Shown in pieces: positions 8,768 through 17,421 of a stretch of DNA of 64,000 nt. Numbering within the stretch: the stretch's first letter is position 1; each line of letters begins with the position of its first letter. The stretch lies in contig NZ_CP028414.1 in NCBI RefSeq assembly GCF_000148585.2, positions 797,501 to 861,500 on the forward strand, given 5' to 3'. The DNA is from Streptococcus mitis NCTC 12261 (GTDB taxonomy: Bacteria; Bacillota; Bacilli; Lactobacillales; Streptococcaceae). The notes under the pieces were generated by a model, which did no database searches, was not told where the DNA came from, and was given only the letters and a program-made list of their open reading frames with translations. The translations under genes and the position numbers were made by a program.

Positions 8768-10474
8768 ATGAAGAAATTGAGATTTGTTTTTTTAGCTCTG
8801 CTATTTTTCTTAGCCAGACCAGAGAGTGCAATGGCTAGTGATGGTACTTGGCAAGGAAAACAATACCTGAAAGCAGATGGTAGTCAAGCAGCCAATGAGT
8901 GGGTTTTTGATACTCATTATCAATCTTGGTTTTATATCAAAGCAGATGCTAACTATGCTGAAAATGAATGGTTGAAACAAGGTGACGACTATTTTTACCT
9001 CAAATCTGGTGGCTATATGGCAAAATCAGAATGGGTAGAAGACAAGGGAGTCCTCTATTATCTTGACCAAGATGGAAAGATGAAAAGAAATGCTTGGCTA
9101 GGAGCTTCCTATGTCGGTGCTACAGGTGCCAAGGTAATAGAAGACTGGGTCTATGATTCTCAATATGATGCTTGGTTTTATATCAAAGCAGATGGCCAGC
9201 ACGCAGAGAAAGAATGGCTCCAAATTAAGGGCAAGGACTATTATTTCAAATCCGGAGGTTATTTACTGACAAGTCAGTGGATTGAACAGGCTTATGTGAG
9301 TGCTAGTGGTGCTAAAGTACAGCAAGGTTGGCTTTTTGACAAACAATACCAATCTTGGTTTTACATTAAAGAAAATGGGAATCATGCTGATAAAGAATGG
9401 ATTTTTGATAATGGTCACTATTATTATCTAAAATCCGGAGGCTATATGGCAGCCAATGAATGGATTTTGGATAAAGAATCATGGTTTTACCTAAAATCTG
9501 ATGGCAAAATGGCTGAAAAAGAATGGGTCTATGATTCTCATAGTCAAGCCTGGTACTACTTCAAATCTGCTGGCTACATGGCAAAAAATGAGACTATTGA
9601 TGGTCATCAGCTAGGAAACGATGGAAAATGGCATAAGGAGTCCAAGACTAGCTCTGATTATTATCAGGTCCTTCCAGTGACTGCAAATGTTTATGATGCA
9701 GATGGTGAAAAGCTCTCCTATATATCGCAAGGTAGTGTCGTCTGGCTAGATAAGGATAGAAAAAGTGATGATAAGCATCTGGCTATTACTGTTTCTGGTT
9801 TGTCAGGCTATATGAAAACAGAAGATTTACAAGCATTAGATGCTAGTAAGGATTTTATCCCATTTTATGAGAGTGATGGCCACCGTTTTTATCACTATGT
9901 GGCTCAGAATGCTAGTATCCCAGTAGCTTCTCATCTTTCTGATATGGAAGTAGGCAAGAAATATTATTCGGCAGATGGCCTGCATTTTGATGGTTTTAAG
10001 CTTGAGAATCCCTTCCTTTTCAAAGATTTAACAGAGGCTACAAACTATAGTGCTGAAGACTTGGATAAGGTATTTAGTTTGCTAAATATTAATAATAGTC
10101 TCTTAGAAAATAAGGGAGCTACTTTTAAGGAAGCCGAAGAACATTATCATATCAATGCCCTTTACCTCCTTGCCCATAGTGCTTTAGAAAGTGATTGGGG
10201 ACGAAGTAAGATTGCCAAAGATAAGAATAATTTCTTTGGAATTACAGCCTATGATACGACCCCTTACCTTTCTGCCAAGACATTTGATGATGTGGATAAG
10301 GGAATTTTAGGTGCAAGCAAGTGGATTAAGGAAAATTATATCGATAGGGGCAGAACTTTCCTTGGAAACAAGGCATCTGGTATGAATGTGGAATATGCCT
10401 CAGATCCTTATTGGGGTGAAAAAATTGCTAGTGTGATGATGAAAATCAATGAGAAGCTAGGTGGCAAAGATTAG
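8768..10474 (+). CDS. lytB: LytB, choline-binding endo-beta-N-acetylglucosaminidase
   Basis: 568 aa, secreted. A signal peptide (MKKLRFVFLALLFFLA, Ala-rich cleavage near residue 24) is followed by about a dozen choline-binding repeats of about 20 residues (W-YIKADG, YYLKSGGYMA-EW) to about residue 290. A linker/SH3b-like part follows, then a C-terminal GH73 glucosaminidase domain (from about 430) with ALYLLAHSALESDWGRSKIA containing the likely catalytic Glu. LytB is known to separate daughter cells by cutting peptidoglycan at the pole, anchored on phosphocholine teichoic acid. It is shorter than most pneumococcal LytB (about 650-720 aa), consistent with fewer repeats. A TGATACAAT extended -10 at 8730-8738 is a likely promoter. 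Confidence 0.93.
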   Translation: MKKLRFVFLALLFFLARPESAMASDGTWQGKQYLKADGSQAANEWVFDTHYQSWFYIKADANYAENEWLKQGDDYFYLKSGGYMAKSEWVEDKGVLYYLDQDGKMKRNAWLGASYVGATGAKVIEDWVYDSQYDAWFYIKADGQHAEKEWLQIKGKDYYFKSGGYLLTSQWIEQAYVSASGAKVQQGWLFDKQYQSWFYIKENGNHADKEWIFDNGHYYYLKSGGYMAANEWILDKESWFYLKSDGKMAEKEWVYDSHSQAWYYFKSAGYMAKNETIDGHQLGNDGKWHKESKTSSDYYQVLPVTANVYDADGEKLSYISQGSVVWLDKDRKSDDKHLAITVSGLSGYMKTEDLQALDASKDFIPFYESDGHRFYHYVAQNASIPVASHLSDMEVGKKYYSADGLHFDGFKLENPFLFKDLTEATNYSAEDLDKVFSLLNINNSLLENKGATFKEAEEHYHINALYLLAHSALESDWGRSKIAKDKNNFFGITAYDTTPYLSAKTFDDVDKGILGASKWIKENYIDRGRTFLGNKASGMNVEYASDPYWGEKIASVMMKINEKLGGKD

Positions 10475-10485
10475 TCCTATAATTG

Positions 10486-10637
10486 ATACTCTTCGAAAAT
10501 CTCTTCAAACCACGTCAGCGTCTCCTTGGGTGATGTATGTGATTGACTTTGTCAGTCTTATCTACAACCTCAAAGCAGTGCTTTGAGCAACCTGCGGCTA
10601 GCTTCCTAGTTTGCTCTTTGATTTTCATTGAGTATGA
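10486..10637 (+). repeat. BOX element (boxA-boxB-boxC)
   Basis: About 152 bases matching the pneumococcal BOX family as I remember it. The boxA start ATACTCTTCGAAAATCTCTT continues with CCACGTCAGCGTC. The boxB-like centre holds CTACAACCTCAAAGCAGTGC. boxC holds CCTGCGGCTAGCTTCC and ends in TTTTCATTGAGTATGA. One copy of each module is present. The outer ends are inverted (ATACTC / GAGTAT). It sits between convergent lytB and pavA. A small open frame inside it is not a gene. Confidence 0.88.
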
Positions 10638-10662
10638 ATATGATTTGAGTGAGTATAAGTTA

Positions 10663-10692
10663 AAAATCCTGATTTCAAGTAAAATCAGGATT
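10663..10692. terminator. Terminator shared by lytB/BOX and pavA ends
   Basis: The inverted repeat AAAATCCTGATTT / AAATCAGGATTTT has T-runs on both strands, so it can act in both directions. The pavA stop codon (10685-10687, minus strand) lies inside the stem. Confidence 0.75.
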
Positions 10693-12340
10693 TTTTCATG
10701 GATGCAATTTTTTCTGGGTCTGGTGTGACACGGAGGGTCTTTTGTCCTGTGTAAGTGACAAAGCCTGGTTTTCCACCAGTTGGTTTATTGAGTTTCTTGA
10801 CTTCAATCATATCTACCTGCACCAGATTTGACAGGCGTCCTTGAGAGAAGTAGGCGGCCAGCTCTGCTGCGTCTGTCTTGACTTCATCAGATGGGTCAAG
10901 ATTGCCTGAGATGACAACATGGCTTCCAGGAATGTCCTTGGCATGGAACCAAAGTTCCTCCTTGCGGGCCATTTTAAAGGTTAGCTCCTCATTTTGCAGG
11001 TTATTGCGACCGACATAGATGATGGTTTTGCCATCGCTTGCTAGATATTGTTCTGGTTTTTTGCGTTTCTGGATTTTCTCCCGTTGTCTTCTGCGGATAA
11101 AACCTGTTTGGATCAATTCTTCACGGATTTCAGCGATTTCTTCTAGTCCAGCTTGGTTGAGGACGGTTTCTACACTTTCCAGATAGAGAATGGTTGCCTT
11201 GGTTTCCTCAATCAGCTCAGTCAAGTATTTGACAGCTTCTTTGAGTTTCTGATACCGTTTAAAATAGCGTTGGGCATTCTGGTTGGGAGTCAAGGCCTTA
11301 TCAAGCGCAATTGTGATAGGTTGATTAGTATAGTAGTTGTCTAGGATAACCTGATCTTGGTCATTAGGAACTTGATGGAGGAAGGTTGTCAGTAATTCCC
11401 CCTTTTGACGAAATTCTTCAGCGTTGTCTGTCGCCAGTAACTCTTTTTCTTGTTTTTTAAGCTTATGACGATTTTTTTGAAGTTCATTTTCAACACGACG
11501 AATGAGTTCACTGGCTTGCTGTTTTACGCGGTCGCGCTCAGCCTTATCCTTATAGTAGGTGTCCAACAAATCAGAAAGACTGGCAAAAGGCTCTCCCACC
11601 TGATTTGCAAAAGGAACTGGGCTGAAGGAAGTCTCAGTCAAGCATGGCTTGGTTTCTTGATTGAAAAAGTTTCGGAAAGTGGAAAGTTTTTCACTAACCA
11701 GTATCCTTTCCAATTCATTTGCCGTATCGCGTCCCAGACCTTGAAAGAGGCTTTGAAGATTTTTAGCTGTCGTTTCCTGTGTTTGCAGGATTTCAAAAAG
11801 TTTCTCGTCCTTGATTGTAAAAGGATTGAGAGCTTCCGTACTTGGCGGAGCGATATAGGTCGATCCAGGAAGCAAGGTGCGGTAGCTATTTTGTGAAAAG
11901 CCAACATGTTTGATAACTTCGAGGATTTTATGACTGCTTTTATCGACCAGTAGAATATTACTGTGTTTCCCCATAATTTCGATAATCAAGGTAGCCTGAA
12001 TATGGTCCCCAATCTCGTTTTTATTAGAAACCGTAATTTCCACAATACGGTCATTTTCCACTTGCTCAATCGACTCAATCAGGGCACCCTGCAAATATTT
12101 TCTTAAAACCATGATAAAGGTAGAAGGCTGGGCTGGGTTTTCAAAAGTTGTTTGGGTCAGCTGAATGCGTCCAAAAACTGGATGGGCAGAAAGGAGCAGG
12201 CGATGACTTTGGCGATTGCTACGGATTTGCAAGACCAACTCTTGTTCAAAAGGTTGATTGATTTTCTGAATGCGACCATTCACTAATTCTCTTCGCAATT
12301 CCTCAACCATGTGGTGTAAAAAAAATCCGTCAAATGACAT
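10685..12340 (-). CDS. pavA: PavA / RqcH, NFACT-family ribosome quality-control factor
   Basis: 551 aa, the same length as pneumococcal PavA. The N-terminal NFACT-N domain begins MSFDGFFLHHMVEELRREL and carries the Asp97-Arg98 pair (VENDRIVEI) that B. subtilis RqcH needs for alanine tailing. A central coiled coil (about 290-330, ELIRRVENELQKNRHKLKKQ) and a C-terminal NFACT-R domain (LWFHAKDIPGSHVVI) follow. The family is known both as a fibronectin-binding virulence factor lacking a signal peptide and as a factor that adds Ala tails to stalled nascent chains on 50S subunits. The start at 12340 follows AAGGAGAG; the upstream in-frame ATG (12367) lacks a site. An extended -10 TGATATAAT lies at 12379-12371 on the minus strand. 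Confidence 0.93.
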   Translation of the reverse strand: MSFDGFFLHHMVEELRRELVNGRIQKINQPFEQELVLQIRSNRQSHRLLLSAHPVFGRIQLTQTTFENPAQPSTFIMVLRKYLQGALIESIEQVENDRIVEITVSNKNEIGDHIQATLIIEIMGKHSNILLVDKSSHKILEVIKHVGFSQNSYRTLLPGSTYIAPPSTEALNPFTIKDEKLFEILQTQETTAKNLQSLFQGLGRDTANELERILVSEKLSTFRNFFNQETKPCLTETSFSPVPFANQVGEPFASLSDLLDTYYKDKAERDRVKQQASELIRRVENELQKNRHKLKKQEKELLATDNAEEFRQKGELLTTFLHQVPNDQDQVILDNYYTNQPITIALDKALTPNQNAQRYFKRYQKLKEAVKYLTELIEETKATILYLESVETVLNQAGLEEIAEIREELIQTGFIRRRQREKIQKRKKPEQYLASDGKTIIYVGRNNLQNEELTFKMARKEELWFHAKDIPGSHVVISGNLDPSDEVKTDAAELAAYFSQGRLSNLVQVDMIEVKKLNKPTGGKPGFVTYTGQKTLRVTPDPEKIASMKKS

Positions 12341-12370
12341 CGTTCTCTCCTTGTGATTGTATTCCATAGT

Positions 12371-12415
12371 ATTATATCAAAAAGGTAGAATAAAATCATG
12401 GAAATGTGGTATAAT
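12371..12415. promoter_or_regulatory. Divergent promoters for pavA and ybeY
   Basis: The minus strand has the extended -10 TGATATAAT at 12379-12371 for pavA. The plus strand has TGGTATAAT at 12407-12415 for ybeY. Neither has a strong -35. Confidence 0.65.
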
Positions 12416-12444
12416 AAAGCCAAGTAAAGAGAAACGAGAAGCAC

Positions 12445-12942
12445 ATGTATATTGAAATGGTAGATGAAACTGGTCAAGTTTCAAAAGAAATGTTGCAACA
12501 AACCCAAGAGATTTTGGAATTTGCAGCCCAAAAATTAGGAAAAGAAGACAAGGAGATGGCAGTTACCTTTGTGACCAATGAGCGTAGTCATGAACTCAAT
12601 CTGGAGTACCGTGACACCGACCGTCCGACAGATGTCATCAGCCTTGAATATAAACCAGAGTTGGAAATTGCCTTTGACGAAGAAGATTTGCTTGAAAATC
12701 CAGAATTAGCAGAGATGATGTCTGAGTTTGATGCCTATATTGGGGAATTGTTCATCTCTATTGATAAGGCTCATGAGCAGGCTGAGGAATATGGCCACAG
12801 CTTTGAGCGTGAGATGGGCTTCTTGGCAGTACACGGCTTTTTACATATTAACGGCTATGATCACTACACTCCGGAAGAAGAAGCGGAGATGTTCGGTTTA
12901 CAAGAAGAAATTTTGACAGCCTATGGACTCACAAGACAATAA
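12445..12942 (+). CDS. ybeY: YbeY, rRNA-maturation endoribonuclease
   Basis: 165 aa. The zinc-binding UPF0054 signature H-x3-H-x5-H is seen as [11 protein letters not shown] near residue 132-142, with [10 protein letters not shown] in the N-terminal half. YbeY acts in 16S rRNA 3' processing and 70S quality control. Its stop overlaps dgkA by 20 bases, and era follows. The ybeY-dgkA-era order is conserved in Firmicutes and links rRNA maturation with the Era GTPase. Confidence 0.95.
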   Translation: MYIEMVDETGQVSKEMLQQTQEILEFAAQKLGKEDKEMAVTFVTNERSHELNLEYRDTDRPTDVISLEYKPELEIAFDEEDLLENPELAEMMSEFDAYIGELFISIDKAHEQAEEYGHSFEREMGFLAVHGFLHINGYDHYTPEEEAEMFGLQEEILTAYGLTRQ

Positions 12943-13318
12943 ACGAAAATGGAAAAATCGTGACCTGATATCCAGTTTAGAATTTGCTCTTACAGGAATT
13001 TTTACTGCCATAAAGGAAGAACGCAATATGCGAAAACATGCGGTGACGGCTCTCGTGGTCATCCTCGCAGGTTTTGTTTTTCAGGTGTCACGAATCGAAT
13101 GGCTCTTTCTCCTATTGAGCATTTTTTTGGTAGTAGCCTTTGAAATTATCAATTCTGCTATCGAGAATGTGGTGGATTTGGCCAGTCACTATCACTTTTC
13201 TATGCTGGCTAAAAATGCCAAGGATATGGCGGCTGGCGCGGTATTAGTGGTCTCTCTTTTCGCAGCCTTAACAGGCGCATTGATTTTTCTCCCACGAATC
13301 TGGGACTTAATATTTTAA
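12923..13318 (+). CDS. dgkA: Undecaprenol / diacylglycerol kinase
   Basis: 131 aa with three predicted membrane helices (about 45-62, 63-82 and 105-128). The DgkA signature [15 protein letters not shown] is present. The Gram-positive form is known to phosphorylate undecaprenol, recycling the lipid carrier for wall synthesis. The start at 12923 lies within ybeY, so translation is probably coupled. era begins 17 bases after the stop. Confidence 0.92.
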   Translation: MDSQDNKRKWKNRDLISSLEFALTGIFTAIKEERNMRKHAVTALVVILAGFVFQVSRIEWLFLLLSIFLVVAFEIINSAIENVVDLASHYHFSMLAKNAKDMAAGAVLVVSLFAALTGALIFLPRIWDLIF

Positions 13319-13334
13319 ACAGTAAGAGGAAATT

Positions 13335-14234
13335 ATGACTTTTAAATCAGGCTTTGTAGCCATTTTAGGACGTCCCAATGTTGGGAAGTCAACCTTTTTA
13401 AATCACGTCATGGGGCAAAAGATTGCCATCATGAGTGACAAGGCGCAGACAACGCGCAACAAAATCATGGGAATTTACACGACCGATAAGGAGCAAATCG
13501 TCTTTATCGACACGCCAGGGATTCACAAGCCTAAAACGGCCCTTGGAGATTTCATGGTTGAGTCTGCCTACAGCACCCTTCGTGAAGTGGACACCGTTCT
13601 TTTCATGGTGCCCGCTGATGAAGCGCGTGGTAAGGGAGACGACATGATTATCGAGCGTCTCAAGGCTGCCAAGATTCCTGTGATTCTAGTGGTAAACAAG
13701 ATTGATAAGGTCCATCCAGACCAGCTTTTGTCTCAGATTGATGATTTCCGAAATCAGATGGACTTCAAAGAAATCGTTCCAATCTCAGCCCTTCAGGGAA
13801 ATAACGTGTCTCGTCTAGTGGATATTTTGAGTGAAAATCTGGACGAAGGTTTCCAGTATTTCCCGTCTGATCAAATCACAGACCATCCAGAACGTTTCTT
13901 GGTTTCAGAGATGGTTCGTGAGAAAGTCTTGCACCTAACTCGTGAAGAGATTCCTCACTCAGTTGCTGTAGTAGTTGATTCTATGAAACGAGACGAAGAG
14001 ACAGATAAGGTTCACATCCGTGCAACTATCATGGTGGAGCGCGATAGTCAGAAAGGGATTATCATCGGTAAAGGTGGCGCTATGCTTAAGAAAATCGGTA
14101 GCATGGCTCGTCGTGATATCGAACTCATGCTAGGAGACAAGGTCTTCCTAGAAACATGGGTCAAGGTCAAGAAAAACTGGCGCGATAAAAAACTAGATTT
14201 GGCTGACTTTGGCTATAATGAAAAAGAATACTAA
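13335..14234 (+). CDS. era: Era, ribosome-assembly GTPase
   Basis: 299 aa. GTPase motifs in order: G1 GRPNVGKS (about residue 12-19), G3 DTPG, G4 NKID. A C-terminal type-II KH domain follows with [14 protein letters not shown]. Era binds the 3' end of 16S rRNA during 30S assembly. AAGAGGAAA precedes the ATG. It is co-transcribed with ybeY and dgkA. Confidence 0.97.
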   Translation: MTFKSGFVAILGRPNVGKSTFLNHVMGQKIAIMSDKAQTTRNKIMGIYTTDKEQIVFIDTPGIHKPKTALGDFMVESAYSTLREVDTVLFMVPADEARGKGDDMIIERLKAAKIPVILVVNKIDKVHPDQLLSQIDDFRNQMDFKEIVPISALQGNNVSRLVDILSENLDEGFQYFPSDQITDHPERFLVSEMVREKVLHLTREEIPHSVAVVVDSMKRDEETDKVHIRATIMVERDSQKGIIIGKGGAMLKKIGSMARRDIELMLGDKVFLETWVKVKKNWRDKKLDLADFGYNEKEY

Positions 14235-14282
14235 GTAGAGGTGGGCTCATGCCTGCTTCTTGTTTTTACAGAAGGAGGACTT

Positions 14283-15107
14283 ATGCCTGAATTACCTGAG
14301 GTTGAAACCGTTCGTCGTGGTTTAGAAAAATTGATTCTGGGAAAGAAGATTTCGAGTATAGAAATTCGCTATCCCAAGATGATTAAGACGAATTTGGACG
14401 AGTTTCAAAAGGAAGTGCCTGGTCAGATTGTTGAGTCCATGGGACGTCGTGGAAAATATTTGCTTTTCTGCCTGACAGACAAGGTCTTGATTTCCCATTT
14501 GCGCATGGAAGGCAAGTATTTTTACTATCCAGACCAGGTTCCTGAACGTAAGCATGCCCATGTTTTCTTCCAGTTTGAAGACGGTGGCACGCTTGTTTAT
14601 GAGGATGTACGCAAGTTTGGGACTATGGAACTGTTTGCACCAGACCTTTTGGAAGCCTACTTTATTTCTAAAAAATTAGGGCCTGAACCAAGCGAACAAG
14701 AATTTGATTTGCAGGTCTTTCAAGCTGCCCTAGCCAAGTCCAAAAAGCCTATCAAATCTCACTTATTAGACCAAACCTTGGTTGCTGGCCTTGGCAATAT
14801 TTATGTGGATGAAGTCCTCTGGCGAGCTCAGGTTCATCCAGCTAGACCTTCCCAGACTTTGACGACAGAAGAAGCGTCAGCCATTCATGACCAGACCATT
14901 TCTGTTTTGGGCCAGGCTGTTGAAAAAGGTGGCTCGACTATTCGGACCTATACCAATGCCTTTGGGGAAGATGGAACCATGCAGGATTTTCATCAGGTCT
15001 ATGACAAGGCTGGTCAAGAGTGTGCACGCTGTGGGACTGTGATTGAGAAAATGCAACTAGGCGGACGAGGCACCCACTTTTGTCCAAACTGTCAAAGGAG
15101 GGACTGA
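14283..15107 (+). CDS. mutM: Formamidopyrimidine-DNA glycosylase (8-oxoguanine repair)
   Basis: 274 aa. The mature N-terminus [13 protein letters not shown] carries the catalytic proline and glutamate. Later come the H2TH region ([19 protein letters not shown]) and a C-terminal zinc finger C-x2-C...C-x2-C (CARCG, then FCPNC). It excises 8-oxoG and Fapy bases from oxidised DNA. The start at 14283 follows AGAAGGAGG; the longer frame from 14241 lacks the conserved N-terminus. The stop shares one base with the coaE start (TGATG). Confidence 0.96.
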   Translation: MPELPEVETVRRGLEKLILGKKISSIEIRYPKMIKTNLDEFQKEVPGQIVESMGRRGKYLLFCLTDKVLISHLRMEGKYFYYPDQVPERKHAHVFFQFEDGGTLVYEDVRKFGTMELFAPDLLEAYFISKKLGPEPSEQEFDLQVFQAALAKSKKPIKSHLLDQTLVAGLGNIYVDEVLWRAQVHPARPSQTLTTEEASAIHDQTISVLGQAVEKGGSTIRTYTNAFGEDGTMQDFHQVYDKAGQECARCGTVIEKMQLGGRGTHFCPNCQRRD

Positions 15108-15712
15108 TGGGAAAAATCATTGGAATTACAGGAGGAATTGCCTCTGGTAAGTCAACTGTGACAAATTTTCTAAGACAGCAAGGTTTTCAAGTGGTGGATG
15201 CTGACGCAGTCGTCCACCAACTACAGAAACCTGGAGGTCGTCTGTTTGAGGCTCTAGTACAGCACTTTGGTCAAAAAATCATCCTTGAAAATGGAGAACT
15301 TAATCGCCCTCTCCTAGCTAGTCACATCTTTTCCAATCCTGATGAACGGGAATGGTCTAAGCGAACTCAAGGAGAGATTATCCGTGAGGAACTGGCTACT
15401 TTGAGAGACCAGTTGGTTCAGACAGAAGCTATCTTTTTCATGGATATTCCCCTGCTTTTTGAGCAGGACTATGCTTCTTGGTTTAATGAGACTTGGTTGG
15501 TCTATGTGGATCGAGATATCCAAGTAGAACGTTTAATGAAAAGAGACCACTTGTCCAAAGATGAATCTGAATCTCGTCTAGCAGCCCAGTGGCCTTTAGA
15601 CAAAAAGAAAGATTTGGCTAGTCATGTTTTAGATAACAATGGAAATCTGGACCAGCTTCTTACTCAAGTGCGTATCCTTCTCGAGGGAGGTAAGCAATAT
15701 GACAGAGATTAA
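15107..15712 (+). CDS. coaE: Dephospho-CoA kinase
   Basis: 201 aa. A P-loop near the N-terminus (GITGGIASGKST) and DADAVVHQLQ are diagnostic. It performs the last step of coenzyme A synthesis, phosphorylating the 3'-OH of dephospho-CoA. ATG 15107 overlaps the mutM stop and has an AAAGGAGGG site inside mutM. The 3' end overlaps pmrA by 14 bases. Confidence 0.95.
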   Translation: MGKIIGITGGIASGKSTVTNFLRQQGFQVVDADAVVHQLQKPGGRLFEALVQHFGQKIILENGELNRPLLASHIFSNPDEREWSKRTQGEIIREELATLRDQLVQTEAIFFMDIPLLFEQDYASWFNETWLVYVDRDIQVERLMKRDHLSKDESESRLAAQWPLDKKKDLASHVLDNNGNLDQLLTQVRILLEGGKQYDRD

Positions 15713-16898
15713 CTGGAAGGATAATTTGCGCATTGCCTGGTTTGGTAATTTTCTGACAGGAGCCAGTATTTCTTTGGTTGTGCCCTTTATGCCCATTTTT
15801 GTGGAAAATCTAGGTGTAGGGAGTGAGCAAGTCGCTTTTTATGCAGGTTTAGCAATTTCTGTCTCTGCTATTTCAGCGGCGCTCTTTTCTCCTATCTGGG
15901 GTATTCTTGCTGACAAATATGGTCGAAAACCCATGATGATTCGGGCTGGGCTTGCTATGACCATTACTATGGGGGGCTTGGCCTTTGTCCCAAATATCTA
16001 TTGGTTAATCTTTCTTCGCTTACTGAATGGTGTATTTGCAGGATTTGTTCCCAATGCAACGGCCTTGATAGCCAGTCAGGTTCCCAAGGAGAAATCAGGC
16101 TCTGCCTTAGGTACTCTGTCTACAGGCGTAGTTGCAGGTACTCTAACTGGTCCTTTTATCGGGGGCTTTATAGCAGAATTATTTGGCATTCGTACGGTTT
16201 TCTTACTGGTTGGTAGTTTTCTGTTTTTAGCTGCTATTTTGACTATTTGCTTTATCCAGGAAGATTTTCAACCAGTAGCCAAGGAAAAGGCTATTCCAAC
16301 AAAGGAATTATTTACCTCGGTTAAATATCCCTATCTTTTGGTCAATCTCTTTTTAACCAGTTTTGTCATCCAATTTTCAGCCCAATCGATTGGCCCTATT
16401 TTGGCTCTTTATGTACGCGACTTAGGGCAGACAGAGAATCTTCTTTTTGTCTCTGGTTTGATTGTGTCCAGCATGGGCTTTTCCAGCATGATGAGTGCAG
16501 GAGTCATGGGTAAGCTAGGTGACAAGGTGGGCAATCATCGTCTCTTGGTTGTAGCACAGTTTTATTCAGTTATCATCTATCTCCTCTGTGCCAATGCATC
16601 TAGTCCCCTTCAACTAGGACTCTATCGTTTCCTCTTTGGCTTGGGAACCGGTGCGCTGATTCCTGGGATTAATGCCCTACTCAGCAAAATGACTCCCAAA
16701 GCCGGCATTTCGAGGGTCTTTGCCTTCAATCAGGTATTCTTTTATCTGGGAGGTGTCGTTGGTCCCATGGCAGGTTCTGCAGTAGCAGGTCAATTTGGCT
16801 ACCATGCAGTCTTTTATGCGACAAGCCTTTGTGTTGCCTTTAGTTGTCTCTTTAACCTTCTTCAATTTCGAACATTATTAAAAGTAAAGGAAATCTAG
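15699..16898 (+). CDS. pmrA: PmrA, MFS multidrug efflux transporter
   Basis: 399 aa with 12 predicted membrane helices and the MFS motif A after helix 2 ([15 protein letters not shown]). PmrA is the pneumococcal homologue of NorA-type fluoroquinolone exporters, although in vivo contribution varies by strain. The start at 15699 has GGGAGG nine bases upstream, inside coaE. The stop TAG shares its G with the GTG of rpmG. Confidence 0.9.
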
Positions 16899-17047
16899 TG
16901 CGAGTAAAAATTAATCTCAAGTGCTCCTCTTGTGGCAGTATCAATTACCTAACCAGTAAAAATTCCAAAACCCATCCAGACAAGATTGAGGTTTTAAAGT
17001 ATTGTCCCAAGGAAAGAAAAGTAACCCTACATCTTGAATCTAAGTAG
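16898..17047 (+). CDS. rpmG: Ribosomal protein L33 (degenerate zinc-site form)
   Basis: A 49-aa protein missed by length filters. It starts at GTG 16898, overlapping the pmrA stop. The sequence begins [19 protein letters not shown] and ends [15 protein letters not shown], a standard L33. The first Cys pair (CSSC) is kept but the second pair has one Cys only (YCPKE), so zinc binding is probably weakened or lost. Streptococci usually carry more than one L33 gene; paralogues would be elsewhere. Confidence 0.93.
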
Positions 17048-17053
17048 ATTTTA

Positions 17054-17062
17054 TGGTAAAAT
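17054..17062 (+). promoter_or_regulatory. Likely secG promoter (extended -10)
   Basis: TGGTAAAAT between rpmG and secG, about 25 bases before the secG ATG. Confidence 0.45.
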
Positions 17063-17086
17063 AATAGGGATTTTAAGGAGTTTGAT

Positions 17087-17320
17087 ATGTATAACCTATT
17101 ATTAACCATTTTATTAGTATTATCTGTTGTGATTGTGATTGCGATTTTCATGCAACCAACCAAAAACCAATCCAGCAATGTATTTGATGCCAGCTCAGGT
17201 GATTTGTTTGAACGCAGTAAAGCACGCGGTTTTGAAGCTGTAATGCAGCGTTTGACAGGGATTTTAGTCTTTTTCTGGCTAGCCATTGCCTTAGCATTGA
17301 CGGTATTATCAAGTAGATAA
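17087..17320 (+). CDS. secG: SecG, preprotein translocase subunit
   Basis: 77 aa with two membrane helices (about 3-22 and 57-75) separated by a polar loop containing SGDLFERSKARGFEAVMQRLT, the usual SecG pattern. It supports SecYE-dependent export. AAGGAG precedes the ATG. rnr and smpB lie downstream, a conserved Firmicute order (secG-rnr-smpB). Confidence 0.93.
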   Translation: MYNLLLTILLVLSVVIVIAIFMQPTKNQSSNVFDASSGDLFERSKARGFEAVMQRLTGILVFFWLAIALALTVLSSR

Positions 17321-17330
17321 GAAAATAATG

Positions 17331-17363
17331 GGCAGGACTAGGTCTTTGCCTCTTTTTATTTTT
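17331..17363 (+). terminator. Possible terminator between secG and rnr
   Basis: GGCAGGAC / GTC-TT-TGCC with one bulge, followed by TCTTTTTATTTTT. It may reduce read-through into rnr. Confidence 0.55.
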
Positions 17364-17421
17364 AAAGGATGTTTGAAAAGGTTTTACAGTAAAAGAAAAT
17401 TAAAAAATCTAGAAAGAAAAT

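Noticed and set aside
10543..10728. 61-codon plus-strand frame after lytB
   Set aside because: It lies in the BOX element and terminator, has no ribosome site, and matches a known non-coding repeat.
11450..11907. Frames of 89-148 codons on both strands in pavA
   Set aside because: PavA is full length and well conserved in the expected frame; these are shadows.
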